Positions 34,692 to 42,573 of a stretch of 64,000 nt of DNA are shown one piece after another; the first letter of the stretch is position 1; every line of letters starts with the position of its first letter. The notes below the pieces were generated by a model. The model did not search any database and was not told the DNA's origin. It saw only the letters and a list, made by a program, of their open reading frames with translations. The position numbers and the translations under genes were made by a program. The DNA is from PALSA-1353 sp050014015 (GTDB lineage Bacteria > Planctomycetota > Phycisphaerae > Tepidisphaerales > Tepidisphaeraceae). The DNA lies in assembly GCA_050014015.1 (NCBI GenBank), contig JBEKEC010000005.1, forward strand, positions 1 to 64,000. Reading direction: 5' to 3'.

Positions 34692-36557
34692 TCAATCAAC
34701 CATTTGCAGCTTCGCCGGCGTCGGGTCTACGGCCACTTGAAGCGGTCGCACCAATCCGCTGAATAGTGTGATGGCTTGACCTGGCGCCAGTGATAACATT
34801 CGCTGCCACAGAACGTCGTCGATCCCGCCGATCGACTTCCGAAGCCGTGAGATAACATTCGAGTCTCCGATCTTGTGCAGAATCCAGTTGTTGATCAGGC
34901 CCAGGACTTCATCCGGCAGGTGCTGAGGTAATTGTGTGATGAATCCCAAGCCAAGCCACCTCTTCCGCCCACGTTTGGCGATGCGCGCCACCTGCTGGAA
35001 CAGGACTGGCATTTGTCGAATGCGCTCAGCGGAGAGAAATTCGTGGGCCTCTTCGATCAGCACCATTGCCGGTGTCGGCCGCTTTTGGCCAGCCAAAACG
35101 GCAGCCTTGTAGTTGTCGTCCTGCTGGCGCTGGATGCCTCTAAGCATCTGAGCAATGACCAAGTTGTTGATCTGCGGCGAATCTGTGTCGCTCAGGTCCA
35201 AAATAGAAACATGGCCGGGCTTGAGCATGGCGGCATAATCTAGTGGCTTGGCGCCGCGGCTATCAAAGATGCCGAGGCGATGGATGCGGCCGAGCCGTCC
35301 TTGGAGCGCTCGCCAGCTTGGACCGGATTTGGGCAAATCCATCGCCGTGAGAATCGTATTGATTTCTCCTGTTTTTCCTTTGAGTTGGGGATGGAACAAG
35401 GCGACGGTTTCTAAATCAACTTTGTTCATGACGGCTGCGACGATTTTGACAATTTCGTAGAGGTGGCCGAGTTCCATTCGAGGATATCCCTCGTCCAACT
35501 CATCGATTTCGAGCACTTCCTGCCGATCCTGATCCGTGACGGGGAATATACGAAGCCGTTCCATAACGACTTTCGTCGCGTCATAGGAGCGAATGAATCG
35601 CTCTTCTTGCGCGTCCGTGAGGCCGAGAATTTCCACCAGGGCGTGCGGCGATAGGTCGGCAAATCGAAGCGAAAATTCGCTTTGCTTTGGATGTTTGGGA
35701 TTAGCGGAAACTCTTCCCACAAGGCGAAGAAGATGAGTGTTGGGGACGCCGGCGGCCTGAAGCTTTCTCCGTTCAAGCGCCTTGAGCATCCGCGCGTCCA
35801 TGGTGGGTTCATTAAGGGTCGTATACTCACCCTCAGTGTCCAGCAATACGACCGCCATTCCGGACGCTTGGAATTTGGACACCAATCCCGCTACGGTGGT
35901 GGACTTGCCACCGCCCGTTGTGCCCAGGATGCCAAGATGTCGAGGGAAGACGAATTTGTTGGTGGACGAAACGCGAACCTCTACATCTTCAAGCCCGTCA
36001 GCAAGTCCAATGCAGATATCTCCCTGGCTGTTGAGAATGCGACGTGTTTCATCCGAATCGAGGACGAAGACGGCGCTATTCGGCAGCGGTCGCCGTCGCG
36101 GGGGGATGAGTCCACCATCTTCGGTTTCCTCGCCGATAAGGCTCACCTGCACGCGACCGTGGAACTTAGGCATTAGTAGGCCACCGCGCACCGTAGCCGT
36201 GACGAGTACCGGCGCATCAGCTCGCAAGCCATCCGGTTCGGCGAACGGTCCCCGCACTACGGCGCCGAGATAACTGCGTCCATCATGAACACTTTTCACC
36301 CGCACGAGTGACTGGTTGGATAATTTCTGCATGTTGGCGGCCGGGATCAAAACGGTGACAGTTCCATCTTCGGCCGCTGAAGTGTCGAACATAGTGCGCG
36401 CCACCGAACCTCGGTATTCGGGAGGTTCGGTGGTCGCCTTGCCGTTCTCGGCAATGTGCTTGTCGATGGATTCCATCACCTCGGCCGGGATTTCACCAAT
36501 GGTTGGATTTGCGTTTCCGTTGCCAATCGCCACGCTACTATTTCGTTGTTCATTCAT
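34692..36557 (-). CDS. HerA-family DNA translocase ATPase
   Basis: 621 residues from ATG 36557, which has GAGGAGATT upstream; the frame extends to 36743 inside the next gene. After an N-terminal barrel-like region comes Walker A LGTTGGGKSTTV (211-222), then LLDTEGEYTTL, Walker B MVLIEEAHEFL (about residue 485) and an arginine-rich IAKRGRKRWLGLGFITQLPQ. HerA hexamers pump DNA and work with NurA or other nucleases. HerA-nuclease pairs are known in archaeal end resection and in bacterial anti-phage systems. Its neighbour 10 nt upstream looks like a NurA-type nuclease, and the operon also carries a methyltransferase, so a DNA-targeting defence complex is likely. Confidence 0.88.
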   Translation of the reverse strand: MNEQRNSSVAIGNGNANPTIGEIPAEVMESIDKHIAENGKATTEPPEYRGSVARTMFDTSAAEDGTVTVLIPAANMQKLSNQSLVRVKSVHDGRSYLGAVVRGPFAEPDGLRADAPVLVTATVRGGLLMPKFHGRVQVSLIGEETEDGGLIPPRRRPLPNSAVFVLDSDETRRILNSQGDICIGLADGLEDVEVRVSSTNKFVFPRHLGILGTTGGGKSTTVAGLVSKFQASGMAVVLLDTEGEYTTLNEPTMDARMLKALERRKLQAAGVPNTHLLRLVGRVSANPKHPKQSEFSLRFADLSPHALVEILGLTDAQEERFIRSYDATKVVMERLRIFPVTDQDRQEVLEIDELDEGYPRMELGHLYEIVKIVAAVMNKVDLETVALFHPQLKGKTGEINTILTAMDLPKSGPSWRALQGRLGRIHRLGIFDSRGAKPLDYAAMLKPGHVSILDLSDTDSPQINNLVIAQMLRGIQRQQDDNYKAAVLAGQKRPTPAMVLIEEAHEFLSAERIRQMPVLFQQVARIAKRGRKRWLGLGFITQLPQHLPDEVLGLINNWILHKIGDSNVISRLRKSIGGIDDVLWQRMLSLAPGQAITLFSGLVRPLQVAVDPTPAKLQMVD

Positions 36558-36567
36558 TGGAATCTCC

Positions 36568-37821
36568 TCAGCGGGTGCTGCGTTCCGGTAAATGTGTGAA
36601 CGCTGATTCAGCGTCGCGGTAGGCAACCATTGCGGCCATTTCGAGCGTTGAGGCTCCAAAGGTGCTTGAACAGACAGTGTCGGCGAGGTCAATGAGCATC
36701 GGAAAGCCACGGTGTTCCTGCAATGCGCTGTCTGCCATCGCAATCAAGGCCGCCTCATGGACGTGGTCGGCGTGTGCGTAAAAGACCTGGGGAGGGGAGA
36801 ACAGTGATGCGCGATAGGCACCGATTAGCACCTTCCGGCCCGCCTCGTCGGCAAATGTTTTGACCTGATCCGCTAAGCCCTTCCAACTTTCCCCGCGATA
36901 GTTGCCCTTGGCGATATCGCCCATTTTTTCACACATGTCGTCGTAAACGAGATACTCAAGCGGTCGTAGTGCTGCTCCAAGGGTCAGGAGCGTTCGATCT
37001 GCTGTTGAACTGGGTACGAAGATAAACCGCTTGTGATTGAAAATAAGTTCATCAAGAAGGATCAAACTCTGGCGCAACAGGTCCGAATTGCCCGATCCGG
37101 TGAGTAGTTCGTAGGCGACAGGATTGCCATGGCCCATGCGCCACTTGGCGGTTGATCTCTTGAGCAGAACGGCGCGTTCTGCATAGGTCATGATTCCGCG
37201 GCTGAGTAGACTGCTCAACTTGTCCTTGCGGCTCGGCTCGCCCGTAGCACCGCGATCGCGGCGTCGCTCAAGGAGTTCCAAAGCTTCATCGACTGGATCA
37301 AGCCCGCTAGCTCTCAGGTCACGACGAAAAAGCCGGTGAAGCCACGATCCTTGATCTCCCCGATAGGACACAAGGCAGACACCAATCTGCGCGATGGTGA
37401 TTGGTAATGTGTCATGCAGCGCGATCGTTCCATCACAGGCTTCGACGTCCCCCGTGAAAAGGTAATTGTTGTGCACCTTGGCGATCAGTTCAGGGGTAGC
37501 TTGGTATTGTCCGGCCGCCGGCGGCGCATTGGGCCGCGTCCTGAGTCGAGGAAAAACTTCATCGCGGATACGGTTGCGGACACGATCTTCCTGCTCGACG
37601 GCTTCTTCAATCTCGCGCTCCAGCCGGCTGTAGAGATTGGGCAGATTTTCCCCTAAATCCCATGTATCCAAATCAAGTGTGCGCGCGAGCGACTCATCAA
37701 AAGCTGAGTTGTATTCGTCCGTCCCAACAGTGGGGTTTTGTTCGCTGGCCGGATTGGTTGCCGGGATGCCAGCGTTGTTCGCTGGACGATTCAGATTGTT
37801 CGGATCTTCAACACCCATCAC
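36568..37821 (-). CDS. NurA-like nuclease partner of HerA
   Basis: 417 residues; ATG 37821 or 37818, with GAGGAAAG upstream. The centre has ACDGTIALHDTLPITIAQIGVCLVSYRG, where DGT followed by a hydrophobic strand resembles the first metal-binding motif of NurA. Later segments TLLTLGAALRPLEYLVYDDMCEKM and the C-terminal AALIAMADSAL-EHRGFPMLIDLAD-VC fit a NurA-like RNase H fold ending. The position directly before herA with 10 nt spacing is the main support. It should be a 5'-3' nuclease acting with HerA. I am moderately sure of the family; a structure prediction would settle it. Confidence 0.58.
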   Translation of the reverse strand: MMGVEDPNNLNRPANNAGIPATNPASEQNPTVGTDEYNSAFDESLARTLDLDTWDLGENLPNLYSRLEREIEEAVEQEDRVRNRIRDEVFPRLRTRPNAPPAAGQYQATPELIAKVHNNYLFTGDVEACDGTIALHDTLPITIAQIGVCLVSYRGDQGSWLHRLFRRDLRASGLDPVDEALELLERRRDRGATGEPSRKDKLSSLLSRGIMTYAERAVLLKRSTAKWRMGHGNPVAYELLTGSGNSDLLRQSLILLDELIFNHKRFIFVPSSTADRTLLTLGAALRPLEYLVYDDMCEKMGDIAKGNYRGESWKGLADQVKTFADEAGRKVLIGAYRASLFSPPQVFYAHADHVHEAALIAMADSALQEHRGFPMLIDLADTVCSSTFGASTLEMAAMVAYRDAESAFTHLPERSTR

Positions 37822-37888
37822 TCTTTCCTCTCGGTCACTCGTCCATCAATATCATCTTCCCCGTCCAAGCATGAAGTTCGACAGATTT

Positions 37889-38641
37889 TTACTTTTGGAT
37901 GCCTAGCCACTGCTTAAATGTCTTCCGGCGGCCACATCGACCGGTGTAAACGGTAGCAATTCCATCTGCCGCGAACACGGGAAGCCCGAACAGTTTTACT
38001 AATTTTGCACGGAGTCGGGATTGGAACGCATTGAAATCGTCATCAGCACGAAATCCCTTCATTTTTTTTATGACCACATTGAAAGGCGCGAGCAGTTCCA
38101 CCGCAAGTTCATCCGCCGCCACTTCCGATTCATCGTGGATTGCTGGTGAGGAGCCTAAATCCGCGATTTTGCACAGACGATATTCGTACATACCGATTGG
38201 CGCCGCTGCCAGAACCGCATGAACCCGTTCATCGACCGTCGCATGACGGTGGCCGTCCAATACCTCACAAATCCGTGGTCCAAGAATTTCGACTGTGCGA
38301 AGTCGAGGAAGATGGTAATCCAGCAGAAAATGGGCAATCTCATGCGCAAGACTGTATCGCTGCTCATCGGGTGGGTCGCCTCCGTTGAGAAATAGCAACC
38401 CCTTCCCGTCAGCCGCAAGCATAAATCCTCTGAGAGACAGCGAGTCGGGCACTGAGAGTTGGCCCGTGCCAGTGTTCTGCAAATAGCGACGGATATCGAC
38501 CCCCCAAAGTCGCGGAAGCTTAACAATGGCGACTGGCAGGCCCCATGATGCCGGAGTCTCAAGATTCCTGGGAAATCTCTCCTTCTGGCCGGCTGCCATC
38601 CAGAAAAACTGAGCAGCGTCTTTTGCCGCGGTACTGGCCAC
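37889..38641 (-). CDS. ImmA/IrrE-type zinc metallopeptidase
   Basis: 250 residues from a GTG start at 38641, two bases after the stop of the upstream gene. The zinc motif HEIAH lies at 100-104 (YSLAHEIAHFLLDYH), and the third ligand is probably Glu173 in ESEVAADELAVELLAP, the ImmA/IrrE pattern. ImmA proteases cleave partner repressors in response to DNA damage or activation signals. The small regulator and sigma-like protein encoded just upstream are the obvious substrates. It may switch the methyltransferase-HerA module on. No membrane segment is seen. Confidence 0.85.
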   Translation of the reverse strand: MASTAAKDAAQFFWMAAGQKERFPRNLETPASWGLPVAIVKLPRLWGVDIRRYLQNTGTGQLSVPDSLSLRGFMLAADGKGLLFLNGGDPPDEQRYSLAHEIAHFLLDYHLPRLRTVEILGPRICEVLDGHRHATVDERVHAVLAAAPIGMYEYRLCKIADLGSSPAIHDESEVAADELAVELLAPFNVVIKKMKGFRADDDFNAFQSRLRAKLVKLFGLPVFAADGIATVYTGRCGRRKTFKQWLGIQK

Positions 38642-38643
38642 AG

Positions 38644-39048
38644 TTATATCCCCTTGGCCGTGTCCGGCGGCTGTCTTTTCTGGAGCTTATCGGCGCGGCG
38701 GGCTGCCATTCGCATTCCCCCGCGCACACGCTGAACCGCGTGCGACTCCTTTATGGCAGTAATCGCTTCAACTTTGCGAAGCAGTTGCACGATTCTGAGT
38801 GCGTCGCCTCCACAATGGACGGCTAACTTCTCGATGTGCGAACGAAATTCCCGTTGGCCCGATTGCGGTCTCAAACAAAGGGCCAGTCTGGAGAAACCAT
38901 CTGTGGTGCACCCAAGCCATTTAGCAACGTCCTCGTCAGAGAGCTGTTCATTGGATGCAAACGCATTCAACGCATTTGCCATGAAGCCCGGTCGGTGCTT
39001 GGCTCGCGCAACGCCTTCATTAAGTGTCTGTTTTCTGTTGTTTTCCAT
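38644..39048 (-). CDS. Small regulator adjacent to the ImmA peptidase
   Basis: 134 residues from ATG 39048 (AAGG seven bases upstream). A TTG at 39075 is possible but lacks a ribosome site. The middle region LSDEDVAKWLGCTTDGFSRLALCLRP resembles a helix-turn-helix in which a substrate-like DxxVA-WLG helix precedes a recognition helix, and the C-terminus is strongly basic. It overlaps the sigma-like gene by 29 nt and is followed by immA after 2 nt. A DNA-binding or anti-sigma-type substrate of ImmA is the likely role. The family is not recognised with certainty. Confidence 0.55.
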   Translation of the reverse strand: MENNRKQTLNEGVARAKHRPGFMANALNAFASNEQLSDEDVAKWLGCTTDGFSRLALCLRPQSGQREFRSHIEKLAVHCGGDALRIVQLLRKVEAITAIKESHAVQRVRGGMRMAARRADKLQKRQPPDTAKGI

Positions 39049-39673
39049 GTCGTAGCCTTGCCCCAGCTCGTTCAAGAGCCTTGATGATCCGATCCTTCCG
39101 CCGTTTTATTTCTGCTGCGAGTTTCTTAACGTCACCAGTCAGTCCCGTAGTCTTGGTGAATTCAGCCGTGCTTCGTTCGCCCTGGAGCATCAATTTGCAA
39201 ATCCGTTGATCCACTGGGTCCGCAAGGAGGTTGGCGATCTTTTCATCCAGAGAATTGCCAGGAACAAGCGACAATAGCCACTGCTGTTCATCGCGACGGT
39301 CAACATTCTCCTCTCCTAATGAGGAGTTCCCCGCTGCGGGCAGAACTTCGACAGATTTCTCGTATTTGAGGCGCGTTCTGGCGGATCGCTGGGAATTGAG
39401 AAGATTCCGATGTGCCGCAAACGTTAAGAAGGCAAGCAAGCTGGACTTTGTTACCTGAAACTGATCCGGCTTATTGGTGTACTCAAAGAATCCATCGTAC
39501 ATCGCGTCAAACAGAACCTGTTCGTCGCACCCCTTCGCTTCCTTTCGGCGCCGAAGCTGGGACATCACCTCTGGCAAGATCTCTTCCGCGATCAACGCCG
39601 TGGCCGTGGGATCGCCGTGAACCAGAAGTTCATGAAGGTGGTTACTGCGCGCCTTGAAATCTTGCTCGGCCAA
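39020..39673 (-). CDS. Sigma-70-like (ECF-type) factor
   Basis: 217 residues. The segment DAMYDGFFEYTNKPDQF, SLLAFLTFAAHRNLLNSQRSARTRLKYEKSV parallels region 2 of ECF sigma factors (core binding and -10 recognition). The C-terminal part, ADPVDQRICKLMLQGERSTAEFTKTTGL and then a long basic helix, resembles region 4 with its helix-turn-helix. It lies 20 nt after the methyltransferase gene and overlaps the small regulator. Trios of sigma-like factor, small regulator and ImmA peptidase fit a proteolysis-triggered switch. The homology is weak, so I keep moderate confidence. Confidence 0.62.
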   Translation of the reverse strand: MAEQDFKARSNHLHELLVHGDPTATALIAEEILPEVMSQLRRRKEAKGCDEQVLFDAMYDGFFEYTNKPDQFQVTKSSLLAFLTFAAHRNLLNSQRSARTRLKYEKSVEVLPAAGNSSLGEENVDRRDEQQWLLSLVPGNSLDEKIANLLADPVDQRICKLMLQGERSTAEFTKTTGLTGDVKKLAAEIKRRKDRIIKALERAGARLRHGKQQKTDT

Positions 39674-39693
39674 ACCATCCTCATGCTGGATTT

Positions 39694-40953
39694 CTACGCC
39701 GCCTTACGAAATGTCATCACAACTTCTTCCCGCATGCGCGCGTGAATTGCGTTTTTGCTTCTCGCTCGCAGTGGAGGAGGTAGGTAACGCCGATTGGGCG
39801 GCAAATCGCGGTGCCAGGAGCGCATGTGGTCCATTCCCGCAACCTCAAAAAGTCGTCGCAGGGCGACCGAGTTCTTAACGAAGTGTCCGCCCACCGTCGA
39901 GTTGCCGATAACAATTACGGCCTTACCGCCGGGACGCAGGGTTCGGGAAATCTCATTGACCACTGATCCCATGTCGTGAACATAGCGGGCGACAATCGCG
40001 CGGTGTCGTGTTGTTAGCTTTTCTTCTGAATCGAGCTCGTTGCAGATTTTGAGGACAAATTGGGCCTGTTCGGATTCTTTTTGTGACACCTCCGCTCCAA
40101 CATTGCTGGATCGCAGCCGACGAAGCTCCGAAATGGTGTGCCCGAGCCAGACGAGCGTGAATTTGCTGCACCGTATATAGTCAATGGCATTGAGATACGG
40201 CGGCGAAGTAATGACGATATCAACTGATTCGCTTTCAATTGGCAGTGAGCGAGCGTCAGAGATACGCGTTACAGCGCGCGGTCGTTCGCGGGCTTCTGGT
40301 CCCAGAAACACTGAGTTCTTCGTGATGAATCTGATTTCGTTAAGAAACTCGTCAATCGGTCGGATTAGGCTTTGGCTATAGACTTTGTGCGGCCGACTGT
40401 GCGACAAGTCGCGGGCGAGAGATGCGCCAGAATCCTTTGCGATAATAAGGCGAGAGAAACCACACCAGAGCAATGGTTTCAGGCCGCCGCCAACGCAATC
40501 GATGGCGTGGCTTAGAGCTGTCAATTGTCGGCGGCTTGAAGCGTCAAACCAATAGCGGACAAACTCCCTCGTTTCTTCGTCGGCACCAAGCGGATAGGCA
40601 TCCCCTCGACTGATGCCGGGAAGGAGACGCAACGCTTTTGCATGCACAGCTTCAGCCCGCGTTGAGAGAAGGTCGGTGTTGAGGTTCATCACCGAGACAC
40701 GTGTGATGAGTTCGGCGAGAGGATCAGTATCAAAGCCGATGGCTGTATGACCCTGACGTCTCGCGGCGATCAAAGTAGTGCCGGAGCCGGCCATAGGATC
40801 CAGCACGGTCAATCGTTTCTTTTTTGCTAAATGTAAGTGATTGAACGCGATTGACGGTGCCATGCGCGCAGGAAATGGGTGGAGCGGATGAACGCCGAAA
40901 TGCCCGTAATATGTATCCAAGACTGTCCTTTTCACTTTAATTCTATCGGCCAT
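39694..40953 (-). CDS. DNA methyltransferase (TSPPY-type, N4-cytosine or N6-adenine)
   Basis: 419 residues. The SAM-binding motif VLDPMAGSGTTL lies at about 50-61 and the catalytic TSPPY at 249-253 (VITSPPYLNAIDYIRCSKFTLVWLG). Further parts are LRPGGKAVIVIGNS and a basic C-terminus. The S/T-PPY motif is typical of N4-cytosine enzymes and some N6-adenine enzymes. The FPARMAPSIAFNHL opening places it in the family that methylates without a dedicated restriction partner next to it. It is the first gene of the module that ends in herA. It would mark self DNA if the NurA-HerA pair discriminates by methylation. No restriction endonuclease is otherwise visible. Confidence 0.88.
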   Translation of the reverse strand: MADRIKVKRTVLDTYYGHFGVHPLHPFPARMAPSIAFNHLHLAKKKRLTVLDPMAGSGTTLIAARRQGHTAIGFDTDPLAELITRVSVMNLNTDLLSTRAEAVHAKALRLLPGISRGDAYPLGADEETREFVRYWFDASSRRQLTALSHAIDCVGGGLKPLLWCGFSRLIIAKDSGASLARDLSHSRPHKVYSQSLIRPIDEFLNEIRFITKNSVFLGPEARERPRAVTRISDARSLPIESESVDIVITSPPYLNAIDYIRCSKFTLVWLGHTISELRRLRSSNVGAEVSQKESEQAQFVLKICNELDSEEKLTTRHRAIVARYVHDMGSVVNEISRTLRPGGKAVIVIGNSTVGGHFVKNSVALRRLFEVAGMDHMRSWHRDLPPNRRYLPPPLRARSKNAIHARMREEVVMTFRKAA

Positions 40954-40987
40954 AGCGACTTAGGGCGTAGAGAATTTACATCTGATG

Positions 40988-41956
40988 TCAGTCGTTTGGA
41001 AGCAAATTGCGAGTTTGGTAATCGCCATCATCGAATCCTATTACCTCGAACACTGCCGATACGCGTCGTCCTGGAGGGATTGAAATGCGTTCGACAAAAA
41101 CGATCAAATTGATGGCGCTAGCAATGGATCGGCGGGGAACGAGTTGTGATGCTTCCCCCACAAGGTCTTCGATACGCCGCAGAGCGTCGGCCGCCGAGTT
41201 GGCGTGAATGGTGGCTACTCCTCCCGGATGGCCGGTGTTCCATGCCTTTAGCATCGCCAACGCCTCAGGTCCGCGAACTTCGCCGATGATAATTCGATCG
41301 GGACGGAGGCGCAGCGTCATCCGGAGCAAGTCGGTCATCGTTACCCGCGGTTCGGTGTTCTTCGTGAGCAATTCCACCTTGTCCTCCGCGGGGCATTGAA
41401 GCTCTTTGGTGTCCTCGATGAGGACGATGCGATCGCTCCTGAATGGCGGTTCGGCCAGGATCGCGTTGACCAGCGTGGTCTTTCCCGATCCGGTGCCACC
41501 CGCCACAAGAATGTTTTTCCGGTCATCGACACCACGGCGAATGACGTCGGCACCGACCGCCGGCAGAATTCCCTTGGCAACATAATCGTCAAGCGTGAAG
41601 ACGATGGATGCCCGCTTTCGTATGGTGAATACGGGCCTCTCGGCCAACGGCGGCAATAGTCCTTGAAAGCGTTCGCCGCTGCGCGGCAGAACGCCGGCGA
41701 CGGCAGGACGATCCGGCGTAACCGTCTCGCCCATGTGACTCGCGAGAAGCCGGATCGTGGTTTCAGCGGCCGCCTGCTCAATTCGGCCCACTTTTTCGCG
41801 TCCGACGCCGGCTCGGTCCACCCAAAGACTTCCATCCGGGTTTGCCATGATCTCCACCACGTCGGGACGGCCGAGCGCCTCGGCGATCAACGGCCCCAGG
41901 GCGTGATAGAGGCTTTCCTGTTGCCGGTGGTGAACGGAATTTGTGTTAGCAGCCAT
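40988..41956 (-). CDS. trbB: TrbB/VirB11-type traffic ATPase
   Basis: 322 residues, the normal TrbB length. The secretion ATPase domain has Walker A GGTGSGKT (153-160), the Asp box IVLIEDTKELQC, Walker B LRPDRIIIGEVRGPEAL and the His box HPGGVATIHANS. VirB11 ATPases switch the type IV machine between pilus building and DNA transfer. In Tn4371-like elements trbB directly precedes trbC on the same strand. Here it lies 24 kb away on the opposite strand, after traG and the CopG gene, so an inversion or cargo insertion split the cluster. Confidence 0.94.
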   Translation of the reverse strand: MAANTNSVHHRQQESLYHALGPLIAEALGRPDVVEIMANPDGSLWVDRAGVGREKVGRIEQAAAETTIRLLASHMGETVTPDRPAVAGVLPRSGERFQGLLPPLAERPVFTIRKRASIVFTLDDYVAKGILPAVGADVIRRGVDDRKNILVAGGTGSGKTTLVNAILAEPPFRSDRIVLIEDTKELQCPAEDKVELLTKNTEPRVTMTDLLRMTLRLRPDRIIIGEVRGPEALAMLKAWNTGHPGGVATIHANSAADALRRIEDLVGEASQLVPRRSIASAINLIVFVERISIPPGRRVSAVFEVIGFDDGDYQTRNLLPND

Positions 41957-41979
41957 GATTGAGTTCCCTTGTTTTTGAA

Positions 41980-42573
41980 TTACTTTTCTCCAATTGACTC
42001 GAACAACGCCCAGTCACGAGCGCCGTTCGGCGCGCTAGTCGGCACAGTTTGTTTTGTTGCACGGTCCTTGGCCCTAGCTGCGTTTTGCGCATGATTGGCC
42101 GGGGCCGCCTCCTCAACATTTTGCGATGGCTGCGTTGCTTCCTTCGGCGGATCAAGTTCTGGCAACGGAAGATCGCTGAGGATTGATTCGCCCTTACGCA
42201 GATTCTTGGCCAGCATGTCCAGATATCCATGAAATCGCTGCTTCCCACTGAGGATTGCGGCTGTCTTGGTGGCGTCTGGAATCGGAGTGGTGTGATTGAA
42301 AAAGGAGCGCATCCCCAGCCCGACCATCTCCTTGAGGATCTGAATCTCCAGCACCAACCGCTGGTCCAGCCGGCGGAGCGCATGAAAATTTCGCTCGACT
42401 GCCTTGAGGATTTCCTGTTCGCGCTCGGTCCGGTATGCGGACAAGAGCGATTCCTTAGCCGCCTCGGCCACGACCGCCGACATCGAGAGCTTCATTTCTT
42501 TGGCGCGCTGCCTGGCAGCCAGCAGCACTTGTTGCTCTAAAAAGACCGAAAGTTGGGTCTTGCGTTCGCTCAC
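41980..42573 (-). CDS. CopG/RHH-type regulator between traG and trbB
   Basis: 197 residues. The N-terminus KTQLSVFLEQQVLLAARQRAKEMKLSMSAVVAEAAKESLL fits a ribbon-helix-helix. A long helical middle (EREQEILKAVERNFHALRRLD) and a disordered Pro/Ala-rich tail follow. A CopG-family gene sits between traG and trbB in trb-type integrative elements, matching here. Its start overlaps the traG stop by 4 nt. It probably regulates or tethers the transfer genes. Confidence 0.8.
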   Translation of the reverse strand: MSERKTQLSVFLEQQVLLAARQRAKEMKLSMSAVVAEAAKESLLSAYRTEREQEILKAVERNFHALRRLDQRLVLEIQILKEMVGLGMRSFFNHTTPIPDATKTAAILSGKQRFHGYLDMLAKNLRKGESILSDLPLPELDPPKEATQPSQNVEEAAPANHAQNAARAKDRATKQTVPTSAPNGARDWALFESIGEK

